The notes under the pieces: generated by a model
Database searches by the model: none
Seen by the model: only the letters and a program-made list of their open reading frames with translations
What the model was told of the DNA's origin: nothing
Program-made: the position numbers and the translations under genes
NCBI RefSeq assembly: GCF_004745525.1
Contig: NZ_RKLY01000018.1
Location: 1 to 54,661 of the forward strand
DNA from: Companilactobacillus suantsaicola
Lineage (GTDB): Bacteria > Bacillota > Bacilli > Lactobacillales > Lactobacillaceae
Reading direction: 5' to 3'
DNA: 54,661 nucleotides
Part shown: positions 1 through 8,616 of the stretch, piece by piece
Numbering within the stretch: position 1 is the stretch's first letter
How the letters are laid out: each line of letters opens with the position of its first letter

Positions 1-203
1 CGAAAAACCTCTTTCATTGTTAGTGTCGGAACTCCAATGATAACTGATTTTTACGTCTTGGTGTTTTTTTATTTAGTTTTTCTTAAGGTGGCTAACTTGA
101 TTATAAAATTCGCCGTTAAATTAGCTTAACAAACTTGTTACAATTTATGTTACAAAATGTTTTTTTAAGATTAGTTTACTTCTATTGAGGGATTGTAGTT
201 GGA
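1..203. other. non-coding stretch, no gene seen
   Basis: AT-rich, with stops in all frames and no ribosome site followed by a usable reading frame. It contains two close TGTTACAA-type words near 135-155. The last 25 bases (TCTATTG then GTAGTTGGA) resemble the flank of the repeat copy at 921-1010, so they may belong to the repeat family described in the next entry. Confidence 0.5.
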
Positions 204-367
204 TGCCGTCTTCCGCACAATCCCTGTGATGAGCTGGAACGCTGCCGGCACTATTTTGAGCTTTTGCAAAGTACGCAAAATCTCAAAACTAGGCCTTCTT
301 GTAGGTGCTAAAGCACCAACAAGAATTTGGCGGCTGAGTCATCACAGGGCTTGTGCTCCAGACTGAA
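204..367 (+). repeat. structured interspersed repeat, copy A
   Basis: This is one of seven related non-coding copies in the window. The order is a conserved 5' block GCCGTCTTCCGC, a long outer arm, GGAACG, hairpin A, GGCC, hairpin B, the conserved CTGAG, the complementary outer arm, and GCTCCAGACT. In this copy the arm CCCTGTGATGA pairs with TCATCACAGGG and extends outward to CACAA/TTGTG. Hairpin B is CTTGTAGGTGCTAAAGCACCAACAAG, with GGTGC/GCACC at its core. No reading frame is present. It lies just upstream of the DUF1828 gene. I do not recognise a named family. Confidence 0.85.
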
Positions 368-453
368 TAACATCTTTGATTTTTTATCTCAAATACTTCA
401 AAATTTTAATAATCGTTATTATTCTATTCATCAATAAATTAGGGGCTGTAAAA

Positions 454-858
454 ATGAAAGCTAATGAAATGAAACATTCTTGTTTGAAATGGCTTGAAAA
501 TAATGAAAAATATACTAGTTTATCTTCTAATTTAATTCAGATTGATACCCCTTTTCTAGACCCTTCTCGTGACTACATTACAATATACGTTGAATCATCT
601 GAACATGATATGACACTAACCGATGATGGCTGGACACTAGATTATTTGGAAACACATGGATTAACCTTTAAAAAGGGTTCCAAAGAAACTAAAATGTTGG
701 AATTAATCTTAAAAAAATTCAATTTAATCAAAGAAGACGATTCTATTCAATTGAAGACTCAAGCAGCTAACTTTCCTGTCGACAAACAAAGGTACTTACA
801 GGGATTACTACAAGTTAATGATTTACTATTGCTAAAAGAATGCGTTAAAAAAGCATGA
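454..858 (+). CDS. DUF1828 domain protein, short form
   Basis: A 134-residue protein. I use the ATG at 454 because AGGGG lies about 10 bases upstream; an in-frame ATG at 376 has no good ribosome site and would add a hydrophobic lead. The segment DTPFLDPSRDYITIY followed by LTDDGWTLDYLE is the hallmark of DUF1828. The larger relative in this window (35287-36093) has the same segment plus a DUF1829-like C-terminal half; here the frame stops about where that half would start. The protein may be a natural single-domain form or a truncation, since a repeat copy lies 62 bases downstream. The function of DUF1828 is unknown to me; the family is common near phage and accessory genes. Confidence 0.7.
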   Translation: MKANEMKHSCLKWLENNEKYTSLSSNLIQIDTPFLDPSRDYITIYVESSEHDMTLTDDGWTLDYLETHGLTFKKGSKETKMLELILKKFNLIKEDDSIQLKTQAANFPVDKQRYLQGLLQVNDLLLLKECVKKA

Positions 859-920
859 CTCAATTAATGTGACTTATTTAATTCAATTCAAAATTCACAA
901 CAATAACTGCCAAGAATTGG

Positions 921-1010
921 ATTTAGTCTGGAGTAACAGCTCTGGAAAATTCAGCTGCGAAATTTCTCTAACGCTTCAGCGTTTCCCAGAGATGTTGTGT
1001 AAGACGGCCT
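921..1010 (-). repeat. structured interspersed repeat, copy B (short form)
   Basis: This is the reverse-strand member of the family at 204-367. Read on the minus strand it has GGCCGTCTTAC, a CTCTGGGAAA arm facing TTTTCCAGAG, a small hairpin with CGCTGAAGCG at its tip, AATTTCGCAGCTGAA, and ACTCCAGACTAAAT. Hairpin A is missing. With copy A it brackets the DUF1828 gene in inverted orientation. Confidence 0.7.
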
Positions 1011-1051
1011 CCAACTACTGACCAAACAATAGAAATATCTCTATATAAAAG

Positions 1052-1088
1052 CAAAAAACCAAACCTCTAAAAAGAGATTTGGTTTTTT
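1052..1088 (-). terminator. rho-independent terminator after tRNA-Thr
   Basis: The stem AAACCAAATCTCT pairs with AGAGGTTTGGTTT across a short loop, and there are T runs on both sides. It lies directly downstream of the tRNA genes on the minus strand and could end the serS-tRNA transcript. Confidence 0.75.
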
Positions 1089-1093
1089 AATTA

Positions 1094-1166
1094 TGCCGTG
1101 TGCAGGAGTCGAACCTGTGACCGCCGGTTTACGATACCGATGCTCTACCAACTGAGCTAACACGGC
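1094..1166 (-). tRNA. tRNA-Thr (anticodon CGT)
   Basis: A complete 73-nt cloverleaf. The acceptor GCCGTGT pairs with ACACGGC, the D arm contains AGCTCAGTTGGTAGAGC, the anticodon loop is ATCGTAA, giving CGT, and the T loop is GGTTCGACTCC. CCA is not encoded. The discriminator base is A. Confidence 0.95.
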
Positions 1167-1256
1167 AAAAAAATGGAAATCCTAAAAAAAATACATCTAA
1201 TTCTAATGAACTAGATGTAAATATTGAAGACACCTAGGATTTCCTAAGTATTATAA

Positions 1257-1329
1257 CTCCGGATGTCAGACTCGAACTGACGACACCCTGATTAACAGTC
1301 AGATGCTCTACCAACTGAGCTAATCCGGA
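1257..1329 (-). tRNA. tRNA-Asn (anticodon GTT)
   Basis: A complete 73-nt cloverleaf with acceptor TCCGGAT/ATCCGGA, D arm AGCTCAGTTGGTAGAGC, anticodon loop CTGTTAA giving GTT, and T loop AGTTCGAGTCT. The discriminator base is G and CCA is not encoded. Between it and tRNA-Thr is a GGAAATCCTA/TAGGATTTCC inverted repeat (1173-1246) that may guide processing of the joint transcript. Confidence 0.95.
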
Positions 1330-1393
1330 ATAATTCAATAGCTCTTTAACAGAACTATTAAATTTTATCAATCTATCAAGATTGAGTCAATAC

Positions 1394-2683
1394 TTATTTG
1401 GCATTTTCTTTAGTAATTTTTGTTACGCCACCCATGTATGGTACCAAAACATCAGGAATTGTTACTGAACCGTCTTCATTTTGGTAATTTTCAAGGATTG
1501 CAGCGACCGTACGGCCGGCAGCAAGTCCTGATCCATTCAAGGTATGTGCTAGTCTTGTCTTACCATTTTCGTCACGATATCTGATATGAGCACGACGAGC
1601 TTGGAAGTCTAGACAGTTTGAACAACTTGAAACTTCACGATACTTGTCTTGAGCAGGCATCCAAACTTCAAGGTCATAAGTCTTAGCTGAACTGAAACTT
1701 GCATCCCCACTTGAAAGAACGATTACGTGATATGGAAGACCTAGTTGCTTCAAAATGTTTTCAGCGTTAGCAGTCAATTTTTCCAATTCGTTGTATGATT
1801 CTTCAGGCTTTGTAACCTTAACCATCTCAACCTTGTTAAATTGGTGCATACGGATCAAACCACGAGTATCACGACCAGCAGAACCAGCTTCAGAACGGAA
1901 ACATGGTGTTAGAGCTGTGACATATTTAGGTAGGTCTTTTTCGTCCAAAATCTTACCTGCAAAATAGTTTGTCAAAGGAACTTCGGCTGTAGGGATCAAA
2001 GTCAATGGATTTTCATCAACCATAACGGTATAAACATCTTCAGTAAACTTAGGGAATTGACTTGTACCAAACATGGCATTGTTGTTAACCAAGTATGGAG
2101 GGATTACTTCGGTGTACCCTTCTTTTTGGTGTTGGTCGAGCATAAAGTTGTAAACCGCACGTTCTAGTCTAGCACCCATGCCGATGTAATAAACAAAACG
2201 ACTACCAGCAACTTTAGTAGCTTGTTCAAAGTCTAAGATACCTAGTTCTTCACCAATATCCCAGTGATGTCTTGGCTTGAAGTTTTCCTTAGGAACGGCA
2301 CCGACTTTTCTAATTTCCACGTTAGTACTGTCGTCAGGGCCAACGGGAACAGAGTCATCAGGAATATTTGGCAAACGAACTAGAATATAGTTCATCTTAC
2401 CTTCAGTATCTTCAAGGTCAGCGTCTAGTTTCTTGATGTCACTACCAACTTGTTTCATAGCAGCAATTTCTTCACTAGCATCTTCTTTATTACGTTTCTT
2501 AGTAGCGATTCCTTGAGAAACAGTATTTCTCTTTTCCTTCAAAGTTTCACTCTTAACTAACAATTCACGACGCTTAGTATCGTAACTTAATAATTCGTCG
2601 ATTTCTTCACTTGTAACACCACGTGAAGCTAATTTGTTCTTGATCCAGTCAGGATCTTTTCTGATTAGCTTGATATCTAACAT
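1394..2683 (-). CDS. serS: seryl-tRNA synthetase
   Basis: A 429-residue class II aminoacyl-tRNA synthetase that charges tRNA-Ser in the cytoplasm. The N-terminal third (about residues 25-105) is a Lys/Glu-rich antiparallel coiled coil that binds the long tRNA-Ser arm. The catalytic core carries motif 2 ([15 protein letters not shown]) and motif 3 ([17 protein letters not shown]). The length is normal for bacteria. A T-box leader lies immediately upstream, so expression should respond to uncharged tRNA-Ser. The two tRNA genes follow on the same strand and may be co-transcribed. Confidence 0.97.
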   Translation of the reverse strand: MLDIKLIRKDPDWIKNKLASRGVTSEEIDELLSYDTKRRELLVKSETLKEKRNTVSQGIATKKRNKEDASEEIAAMKQVGSDIKKLDADLEDTEGKMNYILVRLPNIPDDSVPVGPDDSTNVEIRKVGAVPKENFKPRHHWDIGEELGILDFEQATKVAGSRFVYYIGMGARLERAVYNFMLDQHQKEGYTEVIPPYLVNNNAMFGTSQFPKFTEDVYTVMVDENPLTLIPTAEVPLTNYFAGKILDEKDLPKYVTALTPCFRSEAGSAGRDTRGLIRMHQFNKVEMVKVTKPEESYNELEKLTANAENILKQLGLPYHVIVLSSGDASFSSAKTYDLEVWMPAQDKYREVSSCSNCLDFQARRAHIRYRDENGKTRLAHTLNGSGLAAGRTVAAILENYQNEDGSVTIPDVLVPYMGGVTKITKENAK

Positions 2684-2699
2684 ATATTTTCTCCTTTTT

Positions 2700-2925
2700 T
2701 TAACGCAGAATACAAAAAAGTCGACTCATCTCTCCAAAGAGGGACGAATCGACTTATTCGCGGTACCACCCAGTTTCAGCGTAAACAAATACACTGCACT
2801 TTCAGACTTTATCGGATCAACCCGAACGGCATTACCCGTTGCCAGAATGCTGGAATAAAGACCTTAATGATTTTCACCGACCATCATCTCTCTGAAAGGT
2901 TTTTTGAGTAGGCACTCTCTTAGCG
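2700..2925 (-). promoter_or_regulatory. T-box leader of serS
   Basis: The minus strand carries the invariant T-box sequence GGGTGGTACCGCG (2759-2771). A strong terminator follows, with arms AAGTCGATTCGTCCCTC and GAG-GAGTCGACTT and a T run (2708-2756), just upstream of the serS ribosome site. The Stem I region spans about 2840-2925. Both AGC (2849-2851) and TCC (2852-2854) are visible near the expected specifier position; both are Ser codons, and I cannot decide between them by eye. Confidence 0.93.
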
Positions 2926-2977
2926 TTATATTTACAATTAATAATAAGTTAAACCAGCCTAAATTTCAACTAGAAAA

Positions 2978-4426
2978 CTAGTAATGATTATGTTTTTTCT
3001 CGTGTGCAACATCGATATCTTTCAACTTCAAAAACTTCGTCTTGTAGCGGATCTTGTAGTAAGCCCAGCAGACGAATAAAATAATCAGACCACTATAACT
3101 GATCAACAGACGACCAACGTTGAAGTTGACCATTGAACGGACATCTTGACCGAGAATAATGATGATACCTAAGATGATTGCTAGAATTGGTCCAAATGGG
3201 AACCACTTAGCCTTGTACCGCAAATCTTCCAACTTGTAACCCTTGAATAGATAAGCTTTTCTGAAACGATAGTGTGAAAAGGCAATTCCTAACCAAGCGA
3301 TAAATCCTGTCAAACCACTGGCCGCAACTAGTAGTTCGTAGAATGAGTCACCGTAAAAGCTTGTGAAGAGCGCAATCGCACCGATTAAAGCTGTCAAAAG
3401 TAGTGAGAAGACTGGCACACCACGACCGTTTGTTTTGGCAAAAGCCTTCGGAGCCATGCCCTGTTTACTCATCGACCACAGCATACGACTTGCCGCATAA
3501 AGTCCAGAGTTAGCCGCGGAAATAACTGAAGTTAAGATAACGGCATTCATTACCCCTGCAGCTAACGGGATTCCGACTTTCTTAAAGACGATCGTAAACG
3601 GACTAATTGCAATATCGCCAGCCCCTGAGCCGAGCAAATTAGGGCTAGTGTAAGGAATTAAGGCACCAATCACGGCAATTGATAAGATGTAGAATAAAAG
3701 AATCCGCCAGAACACTTGCTTGATAGCCTTAGGAATACTCTTCTCCGGTGTAGCTGATTCACCAGCGGTAATTCCGATCAATTCGGTTCCTTGAAACGAG
3801 AATCCAGCAACAACGAAGACACTTAGTATTGCCGGTATTCCGCCGACAAAAGGAGCTTTTTTGTAAGTATAATTAGTTAAACCGACAAAATGTTCATTGC
3901 CAAGAACTCCTAAAATACTCAAGACTCCCACGATCAAGAAGACAATTACCGCGATAACTTTGATTGATGAGAGCCAATATTCCGTCTCACCAAAAGAACT
4001 AACTGAAATAAAATTAATTACTAACAACAAAATCATAAATGTTAAACTGATTTTCCAAGAAGACCAACTTGGGAACCAGTATTTCACAACTAGCGAAATC
4101 GTCGATAAATCGACCGCTAACGTGATGGCCCAATTGAACCAGTAGTTCCAACCTAAAGCAAAACCAAAGGCTGGATCGATAAATTTAGTTGCATAGGTAG
4201 CAAACGAACCAGAGACTGGCATGTAAGTAGCCATTTCTCCTAAACTAGTCATTAAAAAGTAGACCATGATACCAATAGCCACATAAGCTATCAGAGCTCC
4301 ACCTGGTCCTGCAGTAGAGATTGAAGAACCACTGGCAACAAATAAACCAGTTCCAATCGAACCACCTAGTGCAATCATTGATAGATGACGAGTCTTGAGA
4401 GAACGACTCACATCATTATTTTCCAT
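2978..4426 (-). CDS. amino-acid permease of the APC superfamily (LysP-like)
   Basis: A 482-residue integral membrane protein with about 12 hydrophobic helices. The N-terminus has the APC hallmark GGSIGTGLFVASG (residues 17-29), then STAGPGGALIAY and GEMATYMP, which are typical of the amino-acid transporter (AAT) group that includes lysine, aromatic and GABA permeases. Substrate cannot be read from sequence; the close spacing of these signatures resembles lysine-specific permeases. It probably acts as a proton-coupled importer at the cell membrane. The start is supported by AGGGGAATGAAAG before the ATG. A terminator-like hairpin sits within 80 bases upstream, which suggests attenuation or a boundary. 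Confidence 0.88.
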   Translation of the reverse strand: MENNDVSRSLKTRHLSMIALGGSIGTGLFVASGSSISTAGPGGALIAYVAIGIMVYFLMTSLGEMATYMPVSGSFATYATKFIDPAFGFALGWNYWFNWAITLAVDLSTISLVVKYWFPSWSSWKISLTFMILLLVINFISVSSFGETEYWLSSIKVIAVIVFLIVGVLSILGVLGNEHFVGLTNYTYKKAPFVGGIPAILSVFVVAGFSFQGTELIGITAGESATPEKSIPKAIKQVFWRILLFYILSIAVIGALIPYTSPNLLGSGAGDIAISPFTIVFKKVGIPLAAGVMNAVILTSVISAANSGLYAASRMLWSMSKQGMAPKAFAKTNGRGVPVFSLLLTALIGAIALFTSFYGDSFYELLVAASGLTGFIAWLGIAFSHYRFRKAYLFKGYKLEDLRYKAKWFPFGPILAIILGIIIILGQDVRSMVNFNVGRLLISYSGLIILFVCWAYYKIRYKTKFLKLKDIDVAHEKKHNHY

Positions 4427-4451
4427 CTTTCATTCCCCTTTTATTTTAGGA

Positions 4452-4504
4452 CATAAAAAAAATCCTTATTATCAGAGGAACTACTGACAATAAGGATTTT
4501 TTTA
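4452..4504 (-). terminator. terminator-like hairpin in the permease 5' region
   Basis: The stem AAAATCCTTATT-TCAG pairs with CTGACAATAAGGATTTT and has T/A runs on both sides. It lies only 26 bases upstream of the permease start and no gene on either strand ends nearby. On the minus strand it would lie in the permease leader, so it could attenuate that gene. I see no recognised riboswitch core. Confidence 0.55.
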
Positions 4505-4535
4505 ATTATCCCAATAATCAATAGCTCAACGCAGA

Positions 4536-4650
4536 GAGCGGAGAATGGTGCTTAGATTCCGAGCATTTGCCTAACTTTGTGAATTACACGCCGGTTTTGC
4601 GTGGGATTTACAAAGTGTAGCAAAGCACAGGAATCTGCCATTCGTAGCTC
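4536..4650. repeat. long imperfect hairpin, unknown element
   Basis: A 115-base imperfect palindrome. The outer pairs are GAGC/GCTC, GAATGG/CCATTC and AGATTCC/GGAATCT; the inner arms are ACTTTGTGAATTACACGC and GCGTGGGATTTACAAAGT. A second small hairpin GTTTTC-ACAC-GAAAAC follows at 4651-4667. No coding potential is seen on either strand. It lacks the conserved blocks of the 160-nt repeat family, so I keep it separate. It could be a miniature transposon, a small RNA or a leader structure. Confidence 0.6.
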
Positions 4651-4923
4651 GTTTTCACACGGAAAACCAGCCCTACACTCAAAAACGACAGTCCATTACC
4701 TGTTAAGTAATAGCCCAATCAACTTACCAAGAAGGGATAAAATGATTTCGGCAACTTTCCCTTTAATGTCTTTTCAATGTACCCTCATGTACTCCAAAAC
4801 ACGACTAATAAAAATTGCGCCTCTATCTGATTACAAAATATTATAAATAAATGTTAAGATAGTAGCAAGTAGTGTTTCTTATATTTATTAATCATAATTT
4901 AACATTGCCGGGGGAAAACAAAC

Positions 4924-5856
4924 ATGTTGGAGCAAATTTTCTTAGTTAAGCAAGACGTCGAAAAATACCGAATGCTTACAGTTATTAAATCGTTACCTCC
5001 TCGTGAAGTAAATTTGAGTAATATTAGTAGTAGATTACAATTTACATACCAAAAAACATATAATATTTTCCAAGCCCTGCTCGAAGATTTTGTTGAAGTT
5101 GCCCCTGATATCGACTCATCTGATACCAAGATTGAATCGATCGACTTCAGTAAAATTTCCATCGACACATACCGTCTATACTTAGTTAAGAACTCGGTAG
5201 TCTTTCAAGCCTTCAACTATGGCTTGACTAGTGCAAATCCCTCGTTCGAGAGTTTCAGCAATGATCACTTCACTAGCAAATCCACTCTCAACCGTCGAAT
5301 GTCGAAATTTCGGGCATTTCTAAAAAATTTTGGTCTAAAAATTTCTAACTCTACACTAGAAATCAAAGGTAACGAAAAAAATTACACTGACTTGTACAAA
5401 GATGTTTATACTTTCTTCTCCAACGTTGACCAAAATGAGTTTCCGGGAATTTACAATGCGGCTGAACTAATTTCAAAAGATTTATATCAAGTTTTGCCAA
5501 GTTACATTTCAACTATTAGACAAGAAGATATTATCAAAGTTAAAGTCTTAATTGATCCAGGTAATCAAGCAGCTGAAGTTGTTTTGAGAAATATTCGTAC
5601 ATTGGGCTTCGTCGAAGTGGTACCAAGTGATGTCTTCGATGATGTGGATGTTTTGATCACTTCGCTGGATGTTTTGCCATTGGATATTGAAAAGAAAAAG
5701 TACCCTGAGAATTTGAAAGTTATTTCTTGGGATATTTCTTCAACGCGACCAGACTACATCTGGTTATTGATTCAGTTGAATCAGATTTACGTTAAGAAGC
5801 TTAAAGAAAAAAAGATAGTAATAAAAAGAAGAAGGCACTTTAGTTTTTTTGTGTAG
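4924..5856 (+). CDS. Mga-like helix-turn-helix regulator
   Basis: A 310-residue cytoplasmic protein. The N-terminal part resembles the Mga-type winged helix (NLSNISSRLQFTYQKTYNIF, about residues 30-50), followed by a second HTH-like stretch (STLNRRMSKFRAFLKNFGL, about 120-140), a PRD-like middle, and a C-terminal EIIB-like fold (VKVLIDPGNQAAEVVLRNI, about 203-222). Mga/AtxA-type regulators activate surface or virulence genes in streptococci and bacilli and are usually about 500 residues, so this is a shorter form. The neighbour downstream is a WxL surface protein; control of it is inference. A structured repeat starts 3 bases after the stop codon. Confidence 0.75.
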   Translation: MLEQIFLVKQDVEKYRMLTVIKSLPPREVNLSNISSRLQFTYQKTYNIFQALLEDFVEVAPDIDSSDTKIESIDFSKISIDTYRLYLVKNSVVFQAFNYGLTSANPSFESFSNDHFTSKSTLNRRMSKFRAFLKNFGLKISNSTLEIKGNEKNYTDLYKDVYTFFSNVDQNEFPGIYNAAELISKDLYQVLPSYISTIRQEDIIKVKVLIDPGNQAAEVVLRNIRTLGFVEVVPSDVFDDVDVLITSLDVLPLDIEKKKYPENLKVISWDISSTRPDYIWLLIQLNQIYVKKLKEKKIVIKRRRHFSFFV

Positions 5857-5859
5857 TAT

Positions 5860-6022
5860 GCCGTCTTCCGCAAAAAACTCGATTTGGGCTGGAACGTGGT
5901 GAGCCGACTTGAAACTACCGCAAAATGCGCGGCATTTCCAAGCTCGACCTTATTCTAAGCAATAAATTGCTAAGAATAATTTCACCACTGAGCCCAATCG
6001 AGTTTTTTGCTCCAGACTGAAT
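5860..6022 (+). repeat. structured interspersed repeat, copy C
   Basis: Same architecture as the copy at 204-367. The outer arms are GCAAAAAACTCGATT(T)GGGCT and AGCCCAATCGAGTTTTTTGC, about 20 bp with one bulge and unlike those of any other copy. Hairpin B is TTATTCTAAGCAATAAATTGCTAAGAATAA in alternating arms. It starts 3 bases after the Mga-like stop codon, so it would form the 3' end of that transcript. Confidence 0.85.
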
Positions 6023-6103
6023 GTTGGTTCTATCTTTTATTTTCTTTCCATTTGGATAAGAATTGCACTTCTATTCTGAAGGATTTTTAAACATAAATAA
6101 AAA

Positions 6104-6156
6104 TAATAGCATCTACTTCAAGAGTTTGATTCTTGAGTAGGTGCTATTTATTTTTT
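6104..6156 (-). terminator. terminator of the lectin-like WxL gene
   Basis: AATAGCACCTACTCAAGAA pairs with TTCTTGAAGTAGATGCTATT, and a run of T follows on the minus strand directly after the 6158 stop codon. It is symmetrical enough to work in both directions. Confidence 0.85.
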
Positions 6157-6157
6157 T

Positions 6158-8470
6158 CTAAATTGAATTAATTGCTGTCCAATTTATTGTTCCGGTATAG
6201 GTTCCGGCAGAATCGATTTTATTTACGTCATTGGATAACAACAAGCCGCTGTTATTGTCCCAGCTTGCAGCGATGTCGTCGGTTGTTTTGGTCGTATATG
6301 ACTTATTGTCTTGGGCGACTACTTTGGCATCGTCAGTTAATACGATTGGCTTGCTGGTATCTGTCTGTTTATAAATCAGGTTTCCGTAAAATGGTTGCGT
6401 GCCCTTGTATAAACCAGTTGTCGTCGCGCTTAATTTCCACGGCTCTTTTAAACTAGTTACTGTCAAATTGAAATCGCTCTTGCGGTACAGAATCGTGTTA
6501 GCGGTCTTGTAGTTGACGTCTTGAAATTGCAATGTTGGCGTTACTTCAAGATCCAAATACTTGTTAACGACATTTTTGCCATCGATCACAAATTTTGGTG
6601 TACTGGTGGTTTCAATCGCATTCGAACCACTGAAACTAGCGGGTTCTGGGTCAACTGTGATTGGTGAATCGGTTTGATTGTCGGCTGTCCCATTGACGGT
6701 AATATCAGCACTTGTATAGCCATTGGTATCGCTCTTGTTACCAAGATTATTCGCTAAAGTGTATTTCCAACTACCGCTATTTAAATCGGCAACCTTGGCA
6801 ATCGTTTCAGGTGTACTGTCGCCGTTACTATTGTGATACGTGATCGTGGCAGAATTGTAGTCGACGTCGCTTGGCAAATTGAGTTTAGCCACAATATCTT
6901 GCCAGTCTTCACGCGATTCATCGGCATCCCAAGTTAAATGATAGTCAAAAGCTAAATTGTCGTCATTGTAGACTTTGTTATCACTCGACGAATCTGTGAT
7001 GGCCTTGTTATTATCCGACTTGTCATAGAGCGTCGTATCAATTCTGGCAGTGGCAAGTGATGGCATCGACTCAAAGATAGCTAATTTGCTGTAACTATTG
7101 TCATTGGTGCCGTTGCTACCTGTCAAACCCCAGTAAACTTTATTATCGGTCAAAGTTCCAAATTGACTGACATCAACTGGAATAGTTTCCGTAATTTCGT
7201 TGTAGTCACTACCCTGTCCATTGTTGATCGTACCATCAGGGAATTTGTCATTAAACTTGTATTCAATTGTAGCGGGACTTGTGGCAGTCTTAGGATTCCA
7301 AGTAAAGGTCAAATGGTGCCAATAAAGTGGATTGCCATCTGCATCTTCACCATCAACTAGGTTGGCATTTTGCGCACCAACTTGAAAAGCTGAAAGTGCT
7401 TGACCTTTTTTATTCAAATTAATTAAAGACCAAGGATTACTCAAATCATTACTTGGTTTGAAGGCATCGTCATTTCTTAAATCATCCAGATTTAAAGTCT
7501 TATAAGTTGAAGCGTTAGCCGGATAACTAAAGTAAATTGTTCCGTATGGATTGGCTAAGTTGCCCATTCTCAAGGGATGCTCACCTAAATTACTACTGCT
7601 CAAAAGTAAATCACGTTCTGGAAAATCGCTTGGTGCTGCATACGTATCATGAGCAGTATCAAAACTTCCTAAGGTAAATTCCTTATAACGACCCTTAGCA
7701 AAACCTATCAAACCAGTCGAATGATCACTACTATAACCGACTAATGCTGGCGTTCTGACTGTTGAAATCAAACTGTTCGATTGAGCTTCAAAATTCAAAG
7801 CCATACTATTTTGAATTGCCATCGAAGCAGCACCTTCAGGCGAATTAATCAATGAATTATTGAAAGTATCATCAGAATATTTATTAGTTAGTAAATTCTT
7901 CGTTTGATTAGTCTGCGATTGATCGTAGCCCATAACACCAAGTCCTTGATAAGAAGCACCCATGGCACTTTCACCACGATTATCATTTTGCAAAACTAAA
8001 GAGATTCCCTCACCATTTTTAGTAGGATCATCCCCATCAGCTGAACCGAAGTATAGCCAAACTGAAACCGTCTGTTTCTTGGAAATATCGATATAGTTTT
8101 GACTGTCACGTTTAGACCAAGCAGCCCCAACTTGAGCCGTATTGACTACTGTTTCATTACTGCCGCTACCATAAGTAACCGGATTAGTTTCACCACCAGT
8201 AGCAAGCCGTAAAACTTTACCATCAGACGTTGCGTCACCCTTGGCATCAACAATTTCTGATGAATTGATCTTGAAAGGATAAGCTATTGAATCCTCATTA
8301 TCGTTAAGTTCAAATTGTCCAACTGTAAAATACTTGGAAATCGATAGTCCATTTGGTGCGCTTTTGACAACATCAGAAATGTCGTCCGCAGCAACTATTT
8401 GTGGATTGAAGAATATTCCGCTAAGCAAAATCAAGCAGGCAATAATCGAAAATTTTGCACTACTTCTCAT
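6158..8470 (-). CDS. secreted lectin-like WxL-domain surface protein
   Basis: A 770-residue secreted protein. Residues 1-28 form a signal peptide (MRSSAKFSII, hydrophobic core, cleavage near VAADD). Residues about 40-480 resemble an L-type lectin-like jelly roll, with YIDISKKQTVSVWLYFG, GISLVLQND and a later HHLTFTWNP strand. The C-terminus holds both WxL signatures: PWKLSA (about residue 687) and YTGTINWTAI near the end. WxL domains bind peptidoglycan non-covalently and hold the protein on the wall. It is a paralogue of the 22779-25913 protein, sharing the SAPNGLSI/SAPNGMKL start region. It probably binds glycans or host/food polysaccharide; the ligand is unknown. Confidence 0.85.
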   Translation of the reverse strand: MRSSAKFSIIACLILLSGIFFNPQIVAADDISDVVKSAPNGLSISKYFTVGQFELNDNEDSIAYPFKINSSEIVDAKGDATSDGKVLRLATGGETNPVTYGSGSNETVVNTAQVGAAWSKRDSQNYIDISKKQTVSVWLYFGSADGDDPTKNGEGISLVLQNDNRGESAMGASYQGLGVMGYDQSQTNQTKNLLTNKYSDDTFNNSLINSPEGAASMAIQNSMALNFEAQSNSLISTVRTPALVGYSSDHSTGLIGFAKGRYKEFTLGSFDTAHDTYAAPSDFPERDLLLSSSNLGEHPLRMGNLANPYGTIYFSYPANASTYKTLNLDDLRNDDAFKPSNDLSNPWSLINLNKKGQALSAFQVGAQNANLVDGEDADGNPLYWHHLTFTWNPKTATSPATIEYKFNDKFPDGTINNGQGSDYNEITETIPVDVSQFGTLTDNKVYWGLTGSNGTNDNSYSKLAIFESMPSLATARIDTTLYDKSDNNKAITDSSSDNKVYNDDNLAFDYHLTWDADESREDWQDIVAKLNLPSDVDYNSATITYHNSNGDSTPETIAKVADLNSGSWKYTLANNLGNKSDTNGYTSADITVNGTADNQTDSPITVDPEPASFSGSNAIETTSTPKFVIDGKNVVNKYLDLEVTPTLQFQDVNYKTANTILYRKSDFNLTVTSLKEPWKLSATTTGLYKGTQPFYGNLIYKQTDTSKPIVLTDDAKVVAQDNKSYTTKTTDDIAASWDNNSGLLLSNDVNKIDSAGTYTGTINWTAINSI

Positions 8471-8616
8471 TCAATCACCCCTAATACAAATTTATTATAG
8501 GACGATTAAATGAAATATTCTTATCAAATTACAATAAAATTTATTTAAAAATAAAATCCTATTGAATTTTTTTAATAGATTCTTAGACTATTTGTCGATT
8601 AAGCGTATTAAAACAA

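Noticed and set aside
4500-4740. Lysine riboswitch before the permease
   Set aside because: I looked for the conserved L-box core blocks on the minus strand and could not place them; only generic hairpins are present.
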